Positions 44,901 to 56,417 of a DNA stretch of 64,000 nt are shown here, in pieces (position 1 is the first letter of the stretch; the number at the start of each line of letters is the position of its first letter). The stretch spans positions 310,001 through 374,000 of the forward strand of contig NZ_BMTP01000003.1 in NCBI RefSeq assembly GCF_014649735.1. The letters are read 5' to 3'. This DNA is from Streptomyces lavendofoliae (GTDB lineage: Bacteria; Actinomycetota; Actinomycetes; Streptomycetales; Streptomycetaceae). The translations under genes and the position numbers were made by a program. Below the pieces are notes generated by a model. It had not been told where the DNA came from and ran no database searches. It worked only from the letters and a program-made list of their open reading frames with translations.

Positions 44901-44942
44901 GCGATTCCCCCGTCGTTGTAGATCGCTCAGGTGCTTCCCCCA

Positions 44943-44986
44943 CACAGCGGCGCCATCGTGGACCTGAACACGGTGGCGCCGCTGTG
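44943..44986. terminator. Bidirectional hairpin between Rieske-like and PPOX genes
   Basis: CACAGCGGCGCCATCGTG (44943-44960) pairs with CACGGTGGCGCCGCTGTG (44969-44986), 18 bp with two G-T-type mismatches and an 8-nt loop. Confidence 0.8.
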
Positions 44987-45066
44987 CTGTCCGCGTACGT
45001 CCGCCGCCGGTCCGGGCGCCCCCGGCGCCGGGCTCCCCGGGTCGGCCGGCTTCCCGGGTCCCGGGC

Positions 45067-45480
45067 TCAGGCGCGTCCCATCGCCCGGGTCAGGGTGATC
45101 TCGATGACCACCCGGTCCGGGTTGGGCGTGGGCGTACGGCCGTAGCGGGCCGCGTACCGCTCCACCGCGTCCGCGACGACCTCCGGTTCCGTGCGGATCG
45201 TCGCCACGCCCTCCAGGGTGGACCAGCGCCCCTTGTCGACCTGGCACACCGCCACCCGCGCACCCCCGGGGCCCGCGGCCAGGACGTTGGCGACCTTGCG
45301 GCTGTGCTTGTTGGTGATCACCCGGGCGATGCCCTTCTCGCCGCCCTCGGGGTCATAGGTCACCCCCACCGCGACCACGTGCGGAGTTCCGTCCGGACGG
45401 GGCGTGGTCAAGGTGCTCATGTGGTACTCGCGCCAGAAGCCGAGGAAGGGGTCGCCGGGAGCGCGGAGGTCGATGGCCAT
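45067..45480 (-). CDS. PPOX-class F420/FMN-dependent oxidoreductase
   Basis: 137 residues, split-barrel flavin fold. The opening FWREYHMSTLTTPRPDGTPH, then ITNKHSRKVANVL and the end DRVVIEITLTRAMGRA follow the actinobacterial PPOX/F420-binding pattern. The substrate is not predictable. ATG 45480. It starts 38 bp from the HspR box of clpB in the opposite direction, so the two genes share a compact promoter region. Confidence 0.85.
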   Translation of the reverse strand: MAIDLRAPGDPFLGFWREYHMSTLTTPRPDGTPHVVAVGVTYDPEGGEKGIARVITNKHSRKVANVLAAGPGGARVAVCQVDKGRWSTLEGVATIRTEPEVVADAVERYAARYGRTPTPNPDRVVIEITLTRAMGRA

Positions 45481-45517
45481 GTCCGCGAACCTACCGGCGG
45501 CCGGTGTCCCCGACCAC

Positions 45518-45538
45518 CTTGAGTGGAATAGACTCAAC
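45518..45538. promoter_or_regulatory. HspR box (HAIR) in front of clpB
   Basis: CTTGAGT-N7-ACTCAAC departs from the HAIR consensus in one terminal base. It lies 107 bp upstream of the clpB GTG and close to the divergent PPOX gene start (45480), which might also be affected. Confidence 0.9.
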
Positions 45539-45645
45539 TTTACGTACGTTGGAGGAGTCATGGCGGTCATGCCGTCATGGCCGCCGGAAGCCGTCGGACC
45601 CCAGACCCCGTCAGACCCCGTGGTACCGAGGAGGAGAGAGCGCCC

Positions 45646-48246
<2,601 letters not shown>

Positions 48247-48353
48247 CGGCCCGCGCGGTCCGTCCGCCCGCAGCGGATCGCCCGTGTCCGGGGTTGCCAC
48301 CGACGGCCGGGGATGGGAGAGGATGGCAGGAATCGTTCGAAGGGAATTTCACG

Positions 48354-48890
48354 GTGAGCATCGACCCCGGCTCGATTCCGAATTTCGGTGGCCAGCCCGA
48401 GCCCCAGCAGGCCGAGGGACCGGCGGGCCCCGTCGTCCCGGACCAGGACCTGGTCAAGCAGCTCCTGGAGCAGATGGAGCTGAAGTACGTCGTCGACGAC
48501 GAGGGTGACCTCGCGGCGCCGTGGGAGGAATTCCGCACGTACTTCATGTTCCGCGGCGAGGCGGAGCAGCAGGTCTTCTCCGTGCGGACCTTCTACGACC
48601 GCCCGCACCCGGTCGAGAACCGCGCGCAGATCCTGGAGACGATCGACGACTGGAACCGCCGCACCCTGTGGCCGAAGGTCTACACGCACCTCCACGAGGA
48701 CGAGCAGGGCGGCGCGACCGTGCGGCTCATCGGCGAGGCGCAGATGCTGATCGGCACCGGCGTCAGCCTGGAGCACTTCGTGCAGTCGACGGTCAGCTGG
48801 GTGCGCGCGTCCATCGAGTTCGACAAGTGGCTCGTGGAGCAGTTCGGCCTGGAGACCGAGGGCGACGAGAAGCCCGGCGACGAGGTCTGA
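48354..48890 (+). CDS. YbjN-domain protein
   Basis: 178 residues, cytosolic. YbjN/type III secretion chaperone-like fold: VKQLLEQMELKYVVDDEGDL, RTFYDRPHPVENRAQILETI, WPKVYTHLHEDE. YbjN proteins are small stress-linked or chaperone-like proteins of unclear function. The GTG at 48354 has GAAGGGAAT upstream. It lies 107 bp after clpB in the same direction. Confidence 0.8.
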   Translation: MSIDPGSIPNFGGQPEPQQAEGPAGPVVPDQDLVKQLLEQMELKYVVDDEGDLAAPWEEFRTYFMFRGEAEQQVFSVRTFYDRPHPVENRAQILETIDDWNRRTLWPKVYTHLHEDEQGGATVRLIGEAQMLIGTGVSLEHFVQSTVSWVRASIEFDKWLVEQFGLETEGDEKPGDEV

Positions 48891-48897
48891 ACACCGC

Positions 48898-50031
48898 CTA
48901 CAGCGCCATCGGGGCGAGTGCCAGCAGGTACGTCCCGTAGCCGTACGAGAGCCCGGCCAGGGCGGCGACCACCACGGCCGCCGCCTCCGGCCGGGCTCTG
49001 CGCAGTGCGCACGCCACCGGCAGCAGCAGCGGGAACGCCGGCAGCAGGAAGCGCGGCTTGGACTCGAAGAAGCCCGAACCGCCCACCGCGATCACCACCA
49101 GCACCGCGGTGTACACCACCAGCGGCAGCGGCGGGCGCTCCAGCACGAACAGCGCGAACAGCACCACCCCCGCCGCGGTGATGAGCAGCGCGCCGGTGAA
49201 GCCGAGGTCCATCGGCCGCGTCACCACCCGGCGGACGAAGCCGAAGGTGCCCACCCCGAAGTCGAACCGGGACGTCCAGCCGGCCTGCACGGCGAAGTAC
49301 CCGCCCAGCGGATCGCCCTTGCGTACGCCCACCCACAGCACGTACCCCGCCCAGCCGGCCGGCGCCACCGCCGCACCGGCCCACAGCCGCCAGTCCGTGC
49401 GGCGCCCGCCGCGGAAGAGGCGGTACGCCTCGACGGCCGCCGCCGCGCCCACCGCCGCCGCGACCGCGATGCCGTTCGGCCGCGCCGCCCCCGCCAGCGC
49501 CGCCAGCGCGCCCGCCCACAGCCAGCGGCGGGTGAGCACCGCGTACAGCGACCAGGCGGCGAACGCCGTCAGCAGGGGCTCCGTGTACGCCATCGACAGC
49601 ACGATCGAGTGCGGCAGCAGGCCCCACAGCAGCACCAGCGCGGTCGCGACGCCCCGCCCGTGCAGCCGCTCGCCGATCAGGAAGACGCCCCAGGCCGCCG
49701 CCCCCGCCGCGGCCCAGGACACCAGCAGGCCCGCCGTGCCGCCCGCCACCGGCAGCACGGTCGCCACCGCCCGGACGAGCGCCGGGTACAGCGGGAAGAA
49801 CGCCAGGTCCGACTGGACGACGCCGTCGGGCCAGTACAGGGTCGTGCCGTAGCCGTACGCGGCGATCCCCAGGTACCAGTCCGAGTCCCAGGACATGGCC
49901 AGCAGGGCGCGCGGCGACCGTCCGGTGTGCCACGCCCACAGCGCCATCACCAGCATCCCGGTGAGCCGGGCGGCGGCGAACAGGCCCAGCGCCGGTGCCG
50001 CGCGGTGGAGCGCCGCGCGCCACCCCGGCAC
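48898..50031 (-). CDS. PIG-V/GT39-like mannosyltransferase (polytopic)
   Basis: At least 377 residues with about ten transmembrane helices. The luminal loop SWDSDWYLGIAAYGYG carries the Asp pair and W-D-x-x-x-Y-x-x-I-A-x-x-G-Y pattern of PIG-V-type mannosyltransferases that use polyprenyl-phosphate-mannose; SMAYTEPLLTAFAAWSLY is another family block. It may mannosylate wall polymers or lipoglycans. GTG 50031 is the first standard start, but GGAGGT at 50088-50093 sits 5 nt before an in-frame CTG at 50082, so the real start is possibly CTG, giving 394 residues. Confidence 0.8.
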   Translation of the reverse strand: MPGWRAALHRAAPALGLFAAARLTGMLVMALWAWHTGRSPRALLAMSWDSDWYLGIAAYGYGTTLYWPDGVVQSDLAFFPLYPALVRAVATVLPVAGGTAGLLVSWAAAGAAAWGVFLIGERLHGRGVATALVLLWGLLPHSIVLSMAYTEPLLTAFAAWSLYAVLTRRWLWAGALAALAGAARPNGIAVAAAVGAAAAVEAYRLFRGGRRTDWRLWAGAAVAPAGWAGYVLWVGVRKGDPLGGYFAVQAGWTSRFDFGVGTFGFVRRVVTRPMDLGFTGALLITAAGVVLFALFVLERPPLPLVVYTAVLVVIAVGGSGFFESKPRFLLPAFPLLLPVACALRRARPEAAAVVVAALAGLSYGYGTYLLALAPMAL

Positions 50032-50273
50032 CGGACGGGCGGTTCCCGCGGCTGTCGCGTGGTCGAAGGTCTCGGCGGACAGGGTGCACCTCCGTGCGCG
50101 CGTGAACGGTCACCCCGACCTTGGGTGCCGTCCGCGCCCGGCGCGACCGCTGGCGGCCCGCCCGGGTGGTCCTCCCCCGCGGTCCCGCCACGCGCGCGTG
50201 TCGCCGTGACAGAGCGCCCGGGACCCGCTAAGGCGGGCCCGCCGGGCCCGGACCGTGGAGGCCAAGACCTCGC

Positions 50274-51440
50274 CTAGCGGGCCACCAGCCGCTTCACCGC
50301 TTCCTGGAGCACCTCGGCCCGCTTGCAGAACGCGAACCGCACGAACGGCAGGCCCTGCTCGCGGTGGTCGTAGAACACCGCGTGCGGGATCGCCACCACA
50401 CCGCAGCGGCCGGGCAGCGCCCGGCAGAACGCGATGCCGTCGTGCTCGCCCAGCGGGCGGATGTCGGCGGTGACGAAGTAGGTGCCCTGCGGGCGGAACA
50501 CCTCGAAGCCGGCCCCCGCCAGTCCGTCGGCGAGCAGGTCCCGTTTGGCCCTCAGGTCGTCGCGCAGCCCGGTGAAGTACGTCTCCGGCAGGCGCAGCGC
50601 CTCGGCGATCGCGTACTGGAACGGACCGGAGGAGACGTAGGTCAGGTACTGCTTCGCCGAGCGCACGGCGGCGATCAGCTCCGGCGCGCCGGTGGCCCAC
50701 CCGACCTTCCAGCCCGTGAACGAGAAGGTCTTCCCCGCGCTCGAAATGGTGACCGTGCGCTCGCGCATGCCGGGGAACGTGGCGATGGGGAGGTGCGCGG
50801 AGTCGTCGAACACGAGGTGCTCGTAGACCTCGTCGGTGACGACGAGCAGGTCACGTTCGACGGCGAGCGCGGCGATGGCGGCCAGTTCCTCACGGGTGAG
50901 GACGGTGCCGGTGGGGTTGTGCGGGGTGTTGAGCAGGATGAGGCGGGTGCGGTCGGTGACGGCGTCCCGCAGTTCGTCCAGGTCGAGCACGAACCGGCCG
51001 CCGCGCGGGCGCAGGGTGACCGGGACCCGGGTGCCGCCCGCCATGGCGACGCAGGCGGCGTACGAGTCGTAGTACGGCTCCAGCGCGATCACCTCGTCGC
51101 CCGGCTCGACGAGCCCGAGCAGGGCGGCGGCGATCGCCTCGGTGGCGCCCGCCGTGACGAGGACCTCGGTGTCGGGGTCGTACCGCAGCCCGTAGCGCTC
51201 GCGCTGGTGGTCGGTGACGGCGGTGCGCAGCTCGGGGACGCCGGGGCCGGGCGGGTACTGGTTGCCCCGGCCGTCCCGGATGGCCCGGACGGCCGCCTCG
51301 GCGATCCGGTCGGGCCCGTCGGTGTCGGGGAAGCCCTGGCCGAGGTTGACCGAGCCGGTGGAGACGGCGAGGGCGGACATCTCCGCGAAGATCGTCGTTC
51401 CGAACTCGGCGAGGCGGCGGTTGAGCGGCGGTCGTTTCAT
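50274..51440 (-). CDS. PLP-dependent class I aminotransferase (KAT/methionine aminotransferase-like)
   Basis: 388 residues, fold type I. VNLGQGFPDTDGP, NTPHNPTG and the PLP lysine in SSAGKTFSFTGWKVGW are all present, with FVRFAFCKR near the end for the arginine that binds the substrate carboxylate. The LGQGFPD opening is typical of the kynurenine aminotransferase/methionine aminotransferase subgroup. Kynurenine genes lie 8 kb away on the other strand, so a link is possible but not shown. ATG 51440 with AGGATGACC upstream is preferred to ATG 51449. Confidence 0.88.
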   Translation of the reverse strand: MKRPPLNRRLAEFGTTIFAEMSALAVSTGSVNLGQGFPDTDGPDRIAEAAVRAIRDGRGNQYPPGPGVPELRTAVTDHQRERYGLRYDPDTEVLVTAGATEAIAAALLGLVEPGDEVIALEPYYDSYAACVAMAGGTRVPVTLRPRGGRFVLDLDELRDAVTDRTRLILLNTPHNPTGTVLTREELAAIAALAVERDLLVVTDEVYEHLVFDDSAHLPIATFPGMRERTVTISSAGKTFSFTGWKVGWATGAPELIAAVRSAKQYLTYVSSGPFQYAIAEALRLPETYFTGLRDDLRAKRDLLADGLAGAGFEVFRPQGTYFVTADIRPLGEHDGIAFCRALPGRCGVVAIPHAVFYDHREQGLPFVRFAFCKRAEVLQEAVKRLVAR

Positions 51441-51557
51441 GACGGTCATCCTGGGGCGAAGCTCTGGAGTTGCTCAAGTGCGCTTTGGGGCGTGATCACC
51501 GGGGGGATCTCCCTGCCACACATACGGAGCATCCGGAGCAAAGGCAGGTGGGGGGCC

Positions 51558-51809
51558 ATGATCGAGGCAGGTGCGTTCGAGGCGTTCTTCTTCTTCGTGT
51601 TCATCGCGATCGCGGTGGGGGTGTGCCGGGCGGCGATGGGCGGCGGCCGACGGAAGCGGCGCGGCAGCCGGTGGGCGGGGGACTCGTCCTCCTCCTCATC
51701 GTCGTCTTCCTCCTCTTCTTCTTCTTCGTCGTCGTGTTCGAGCTGGTGGTCGTGCGGGGGTGGCTCCGGTTCCTCGTGCGGTGGCGGGGGAGGCTCGTCC
51801 TGCAGCTGA
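51558..51809 (+). CDS. Tiny membrane protein with poly-Ser/Gly-Cys tail
   Basis: 83 residues. A transmembrane segment (AFFFFVFIAIAVGVCRAAMG) and a basic stretch (RRKRRG) lead to about 19 consecutive Ser, then CSSWWSCGGGSGSSCGGGGG. GTGGGGGGCC before the ATG at 51558 serves as ribosome site. The poly-Ser is encoded by a TCN triplet run. It shares the anchor/basic/Gly-Cys-Trp layout with the next small gene, so the two are probably paralogues. Confidence 0.55.
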   Translation: MIEAGAFEAFFFFVFIAIAVGVCRAAMGGGRRKRRGSRWAGDSSSSSSSSSSSSSSSSSCSSWWSCGGGSGSSCGGGGGSSCS

Positions 51810-51950
51810 ACCCCGCGCCCCCGCGCCCCCGCGCCCCCGCGCCTGTCGAACCTCTGGACTTCCTCAATTCGGATTGGGAGGGGTCCGGGCGGGGGCATCC
51901 CCCTCACACGTACGACACGGGGGACGACGACACGGGGGATGGTGACGTAC

Positions 51951-52178
51951 ATGGAGCTGGGTCTGATCGCCGCCGGGCTGATCGTGCTGGTGGGATTCCT
52001 CATCGCGGTCGGTGCGGCGGGCGGGGGGAAGGGCCGCCGCCGGTCGAGTTCGGGCTCCGCGGCCGCCGACGGTTCCGCCGGCGGCGGTTGGTGGGCCGGT
52101 GACGGGGGCGGGTCCTCCTGCGGGGGCGGGGGGTCGTCCTGCGGGGGCGGCGGTGGATGTGGTGGCGGAGGCAGCTGA
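51951..52178 (+). CDS. Tiny membrane protein with Gly/Ser/Cys tail (paralogue)
   Basis: 75 residues. MELGLIAAGLIVLVGFLIAV is a transmembrane anchor, followed by KGRRRSSSG, WW and a tail of SSCGGGG units ending CGGGGS. Cys-Gly tails of this sort occur at the ends of TPM/DUF2207-type membrane proteins in streptomycetes. ATG 51951 chosen; ATG 51939 is an in-frame alternative with a G-run right before it. A good terminator follows. Confidence 0.55.
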   Translation: MELGLIAAGLIVLVGFLIAVGAAGGGKGRRRSSSGSAAADGSAGGGWWAGDGGGSSCGGGGSSCGGGGGCGGGGS

Positions 52179-52206
52179 CACGGGGCAGCCGGTCCGCGAC
52201 CACGGG

Positions 52207-52241
52207 AAGGCGCCCGGCGGTGAACTTCCTCCGGGCGCCTT
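52207..52241 (+). terminator. Terminator after the Gly/Cys-tail gene
   Basis: AAGGCGCCCGG (52207-52217) pairs exactly with CCGGGCGCCTT (52231-52241), loop 13 nt, with a T-rich stretch soon after. Confidence 0.8.
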
Positions 52242-52498
52242 GCCGTTGGCATTTTTGTGGAGCCAAGCGGTCGGTTCTTGTTGAACAGTTGAACCGGCAG
52301 GCCCCCCAGGGGATGGAAACCACGGCAAGTTGGGTAAAAACGCTGTGAGTCATACGCCGTTCGTGATTCCCTCGCTGTCGAGAACATCCAGCCCCCGGAC
52401 CTTGTGCGTGGATTTCGAGACGGGATCCCCCAGTCCCCCTGAACGTCTCCCGGGACGCCCCCGGTCCACCCGTCAAACCCTGTTTGCGGAGCCGACCC
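52242..52498. other. Intergenic region before DUF2617 gene
   Basis: About 260 bp with local AT-rich parts (around 52250-52350) that probably hold the DUF2617 promoter. No gene or clear binding site is seen. Confidence 0.4.
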
Positions 52499-53017
52499 AT
52501 GCTCACGACGCTCACGACCTCCTACACCGATACGCGCGCCGCCGACCTGGCCTGGGCGCTGGGTCGGGAGGCGCTGCCCGCTCTCGCCGTGCTCGATCTC
52601 GAACTGTCCGGCGCCACCCTCCAACTGAGGCTCCTCGGCGCCTCCCACCAGGTCCTGCTGGAGGACGAGCAGGGCAGCTGTTCGGAGACCGTCGCCTGTA
52701 TGCCGGGCAGCAGCACACCGCTGCCGCTGGGTGTGGCCAAGCGGATCGGGCCCTGGGAGTACGAGTTCGCCGCCCGCGTGGAGACCTTGTCGAAGGGGTC
52801 GTTCGCCGGCCGGGCCCAGGAACTGCTGGCGCTGGTCGCCGACCACCCCAACGGGCTCGCCGGTACGTTCCCCGGCTCCCCGCACGCCTTCACGGCCATG
52901 CTCGCGCAGCGGCACGAGGGTCAGGTGCGGTGGCGCACATGGCACGCGTACCCGCAAGAGGGACAGCTCGTGGTCACCAGGACCAGTGTGGGCGTCCGTA
53001 TGCCCGCGCCCCTCTAG
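52499..53017 (+). CDS. DUF2617 family protein
   Basis: 172 residues, cytosolic. It begins MLTTLTTSYTDTRAADLAWA and has GPWEYEFAARVETLSKGSF and the end RTWHAYPQEGQLVVTRTSV, the DUF2617 pattern. In streptomycetes it lies just upstream of a membrane spermidine-synthase-like gene, as here (54 bp apart, same strand), so the two may act together. Its function is unknown. Confidence 0.8.
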   Translation: MLTTLTTSYTDTRAADLAWALGREALPALAVLDLELSGATLQLRLLGASHQVLLEDEQGSCSETVACMPGSSTPLPLGVAKRIGPWEYEFAARVETLSKGSFAGRAQELLALVADHPNGLAGTFPGSPHAFTAMLAQRHEGQVRWRTWHAYPQEGQLVVTRTSVGVRMPAPL

Positions 53018-53071
53018 TTGCACCCTTGTGGGTGACAAATGGTAATCGAGTCGTGACGTAGCGTTAATCAC

Positions 53072-54658
53072 GTGATCGAAGCGCCGCACGTCTCCGTCGC
53101 CGTGCCGCCCGCGCAGGGCGGCCCGGCGCCGCTGCCCGTGCGGCAGCGGGCGGGGCGCTTCCTCGTGCTGGCCACGGTCTTCCTGTGCGCCGCGTGCGGC
53201 CTGGTGTACGAACTGGAGCTGGTGGCCCTCGCGTCGTATCTGATCGGGGACTCCGTCAAGCAGGCGTCCGTCGTCCTGTCGGTGATGGTCTTCGCGATGG
53301 GCGTCGGCTCGCTCCTCGCGAAACGATTGCGCTGCCGGGCGGCCGTCGGTTTCGGGCTGCTGGAGGCCGCGCTGGCGCTGGTGGGCGGCTGCTCGGCCCT
53401 CGTGCTCCACGCCACGTTCGCGTGGATCGGCGAGTCGCGGTACGCGCTGGTGGGCTTCTCGATGGCCATCGGGGTGCTCATCGGGGCGGAGATGCCGCTG
53501 CTGATGACGCTGATCCAGCGCATCTCGCGGCGGGCCGAGCAGGACGCGGGCGGGACGGTCGCCGACCTGTTCGCCGCCGACTACGTGGGGGCGCTCGTCG
53601 GCGGGCTGGCGTTCCCGTTCCTGCTGCTGCCGTGGCTGGGGCAGTTGACGAGCGCGCTGCTCACCGGGGCGGTCAACGCGGTGGCGGGCGGGGCGCTGGT
53701 GCTGTGGCTGTTCGGGCGCGACCTGTCGACGCGGGCGCGGTGGCTGCTGGTGGTCGCCAATGTGGCGGTGCTGGCGGTGCTGGCGACGGCGACGGTACTG
53801 GCGGACGACTTCGAGCGGTCGGTGCGGCGGGCGGTGTACGGGGAGCGGGTGCGGGTCGCCGTGCGGACGGACGTCCAGGAGGTGGTGCTCACGGGCGGGC
53901 CGGACCGGCCGCCGGAGCTGTTCCTCGACGGTCGCCTGCGGGTGAGCGGGCGGGACGAGCACCGGTACCACCGGGCCCTGGTGCACCCCGTCATGCGCGG
54001 GCCGCACGCGCGCGTGCTGGTGCTGGGCGGCGGTGACGGGCTGGCGGTGCGGGAGGTGCTGCGCCACGGCGACGTGGAGTCCGTGACGGTCTTCGAGCTG
54101 GACGCGGGCGTGGTCCGGCTCGCCCGGCACGACCCCGCCTTGGCCCGGCTGAACGGATACGCGTACGGCGACCCGAGGGTGCGGGTGGTGTACGGGGACG
54201 CGTTCGCCCGGCTGCGGGAGGCGGCGGAGGCGGGCGCGGCGTACGACGTGGTGGTCTCGGACCTGCCGGACCCCGGCATCACGGCCAGCACGAAGCTGTA
54301 CTCGGCGGAGTTCTACGGCCTGGCGGCCCGGGTCCTCGCCGACCGGGGGCGGCTCGCGGTCCACGCGGGGCCCATGGAGTCGCGACCGCGCACGTACTGG
54401 ACGGTGGACGCCACCCTGCGGTCGGCCGGCTTCCTGACCCGGCCCTACCGCGCGACCGGCCGGCTCTCCGGGTTCGCCGCGGGCCCCGACCGGTCCACCG
54501 ACGAGGGTTCGGTGCCGTCCGACTGGGGTTTCCTCCTCGCGGCGCGGGGCCGTGTGCCGCCGGACCCGGTCGGCGCGGGCGGGGCGCGTGCCGTGCCCGC
54601 GCCGGGTCCGGCGGACCTGCCGCCGTCGACGCTGGTGCACCCCAGGTACGGCGAGTGA
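53072..54658 (+). CDS. Membrane-spanning spermidine-synthase-like protein
   Basis: 528 residues. Seven or so N-terminal helices (about 28-250: [40 protein letters not shown]) precede a spermidine-synthase/SAM methyltransferase-like domain with [32 protein letters not shown] and the acidic [20 protein letters not shown] loop. The family is widespread in actinobacteria; polyamine aminopropyl transfer is presumed by homology only, and these membrane versions may act on other decarboxy-SAM acceptors. GTG start at 53072. Confidence 0.85.
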   Translation: MIEAPHVSVAVPPAQGGPAPLPVRQRAGRFLVLATVFLCAACGLVYELELVALASYLIGDSVKQASVVLSVMVFAMGVGSLLAKRLRCRAAVGFGLLEAALALVGGCSALVLHATFAWIGESRYALVGFSMAIGVLIGAEMPLLMTLIQRISRRAEQDAGGTVADLFAADYVGALVGGLAFPFLLLPWLGQLTSALLTGAVNAVAGGALVLWLFGRDLSTRARWLLVVANVAVLAVLATATVLADDFERSVRRAVYGERVRVAVRTDVQEVVLTGGPDRPPELFLDGRLRVSGRDEHRYHRALVHPVMRGPHARVLVLGGGDGLAVREVLRHGDVESVTVFELDAGVVRLARHDPALARLNGYAYGDPRVRVVYGDAFARLREAAEAGAAYDVVVSDLPDPGITASTKLYSAEFYGLAARVLADRGRLAVHAGPMESRPRTYWTVDATLRSAGFLTRPYRATGRLSGFAAGPDRSTDEGSVPSDWGFLLAARGRVPPDPVGAGGARAVPAPGPADLPPSTLVHPRYGE

Positions 54659-54720
54659 CCCCCTTTTGACCATGCGCGCATGGGAGACGTGGGCCCCGGG
54701 CGTGGGTAGGCTCGGTCCCC

Positions 54721-55602
54721 ATGGAGCATGAGGTGTTCGTTCCGGTCGACGTCGAGACCCTCCGCGCGGTGCTGGCGGACCCCGCTCGGGTCGCCCCGTG
54801 CGTACCGGGGTTCCAGCAGGACGCGGACGCGTCGGCGGGCCCGTTGTCCGGCCGCCTGAAGGTCCGGGCCGCCGGGCACTCGATCACCTACCGGGGTGCC
54901 CTGCGCGTCACCGCCCAGGAGGACGGCGCCTACGCCGTGGAGGGCGAGGGCACGGAGGTGCGGGGCGCCGGTACGGCGAAGCTGGCCCTGACGGTGCGGC
55001 TGTCCGCCGTGGACGGCGGTACGGCGCTGCGCTTCGCGGGGACGACGAGCGCCGACGGCCGGCTGGCGGAGTTGCCGGACGACGCGGCGGTCTCGGCGGC
55101 CCACCGCCTGCTGGACCGTTTCGCCGAGTCGCTCGCCGGAGCGGCGGCGTCCGCCGCGACCACGTCCCCGGCCGCTGCCGCCGCCCCCGACGCGCGGGAC
55201 GCCGACCACGCCGACGCGTCCGACCCCGGCGCACCCGGCCTCGACGAACTGGACGTGGACGACGACGGGGTGGACCAGGGCGCCGAGAGCGCCGGGTCCG
55301 TGTTCGACGCGCCGGTCCCGCCGCCGTCGCTGGACCCGCTGGCCGACGCCGAGTTCGAGGTGCCCGACATCCCGGAGGGGGCGCTGGTCGATCCGGGCGC
55401 CGAGGCGGCACACGCGCGGCGCACCATGATCGGGCGCAGCGCCGAGGAGGTCGACCACGCCCCACCGCGCGGCCGGTACGCGCCCACCCCCGGTCCGCAG
55501 ACCGCTTCCACGACCGACGCGCTGCGCTGGCTCGCCCCGGCCGCCGCCCTCGCACTCGCCTCCGCCGTGGTGGTCGGGCGCGCGCTGCGGCGCCGCAAGT
55601 AG
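54721..55602 (+). CDS. SRPBCC/CoxG-like protein with C-terminal anchor
   Basis: 293 residues. Residues 1-140 are a START/SRPBCC fold of the CoxG type (HEVFVPVDVETLRAVLADPA, PCVPGFQ, LSGRLKVRAAGHSITYRGAL). An acidic Ala/Asp-rich linker (150-240) leads to one C-terminal transmembrane helix (LAPAAALALASAVVVGRAL) and a basic RRRK stop. CoxG recruits CO dehydrogenase to the membrane in carboxydotrophs; no cox genes are near, so the ligand is unknown. It is followed closely by the aldose epimerase gene. Confidence 0.8.
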   Translation: MEHEVFVPVDVETLRAVLADPARVAPCVPGFQQDADASAGPLSGRLKVRAAGHSITYRGALRVTAQEDGAYAVEGEGTEVRGAGTAKLALTVRLSAVDGGTALRFAGTTSADGRLAELPDDAAVSAAHRLLDRFAESLAGAAASAATTSPAAAAAPDARDADHADASDPGAPGLDELDVDDDGVDQGAESAGSVFDAPVPPPSLDPLADAEFEVPDIPEGALVDPGAEAAHARRTMIGRSAEEVDHAPPRGRYAPTPGPQTASTTDALRWLAPAAALALASAVVVGRALRRRK

Positions 55603-55612
55603 TGTCGGTGAC

Positions 55613-56407
55613 GTGACCAGTAGCGAACAGAGCGTCCGGCTCACCGCCGGAGACGTCGAGTTGACGGTGCGCCCGGACAACGGATGCCGCATCGAGAGCC
55701 TGCGCATCGGCGAAACCGAACTCCTGCGGCAGGGCGGCAAGTACGGATGCTTCCCGATGGTGCCCTGGTGCGGGCGGATCGAGAACGGCCGCTTCCTCGA
55801 CGGAGCGGTCTCGCACCAGATGCCGCTCAACTCCCCGCCGCACGCCATCCACGGCACCGGCCGGGACACCGCGTGGCGCGTCGCCGTCGCCGACAAGGCC
55901 GAGGCGGCGTTCACCTACGAGCTGGCCGAGCCCTGGCCCCACCCCGGCCGGGTCACGCAGACCCTCCGGCTGACCGAGGACGCGCTCACGCTCCAGCTCG
56001 GCGTGGAGACGTACGGCGACTCCTTCCCGGCGCAGGCCGGCTGGCACCCGTGGTTCAACCGGAACCTCGGCGGGGACGACGTCACTCTGGACTTCGCCCC
56101 GGAGTGGCAGGAGGAGCGGGGGGAGGACCACCTGCCCACCGGCCGCCGGATCGAGCCCACCCCCGGACCCTGGGACGACTGCTTCGGCATGCCGGACGGG
56201 GTGGACGTCACGCTCACCTGGCCCGGGCAGCTGGAGCTGAAGGTGACCAGCCGCAGCCCCTGGGTCGTGGTGTACGACGAGCAGCGGGAGGCGGTCTGCG
56301 TGGAACCCCAGTCGGGCCCGCCGAACGGTCTCAACACCGCCCCCCGCCTGGTGACCCCCATCGAGCCGCTGGAGATCGCCGCGACCCTGGCCTGGCGGCG
56401 GCTTTAA
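55613..56407 (+). CDS. Aldose 1-epimerase family protein (galactose mutarotase-like)
   Basis: 264 residues, super beta-sandwich. NGCRIESLRIGETELLRQ, the MVPWCGRIENGRF segment, the HAIHGTGRD histidine block and AGWHPWFNR are in line with the epimerase active site, with Glu at CVEPQSGPPNGLN as the likely base. It interconverts anomers of hexoses or acts on a phosphosugar. GTG 55613 begins 10 bp after the preceding stop, and pyrE starts 10 bp after this one, so the three genes are probably co-transcribed. Confidence 0.88.
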   Translation: MTSSEQSVRLTAGDVELTVRPDNGCRIESLRIGETELLRQGGKYGCFPMVPWCGRIENGRFLDGAVSHQMPLNSPPHAIHGTGRDTAWRVAVADKAEAAFTYELAEPWPHPGRVTQTLRLTEDALTLQLGVETYGDSFPAQAGWHPWFNRNLGGDDVTLDFAPEWQEERGEDHLPTGRRIEPTPGPWDDCFGMPDGVDVTLTWPGQLELKVTSRSPWVVVYDEQREAVCVEPQSGPPNGLNTAPRLVTPIEPLEIAATLAWRRL

Positions 56408-56417
56408 GCTCATGGGC

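Noticed and set aside
51700..51760. Poly-Ser tract as a phase-variation switch
   Set aside because: The repeat unit is three bases, so slippage would not shift the frame or switch expression.
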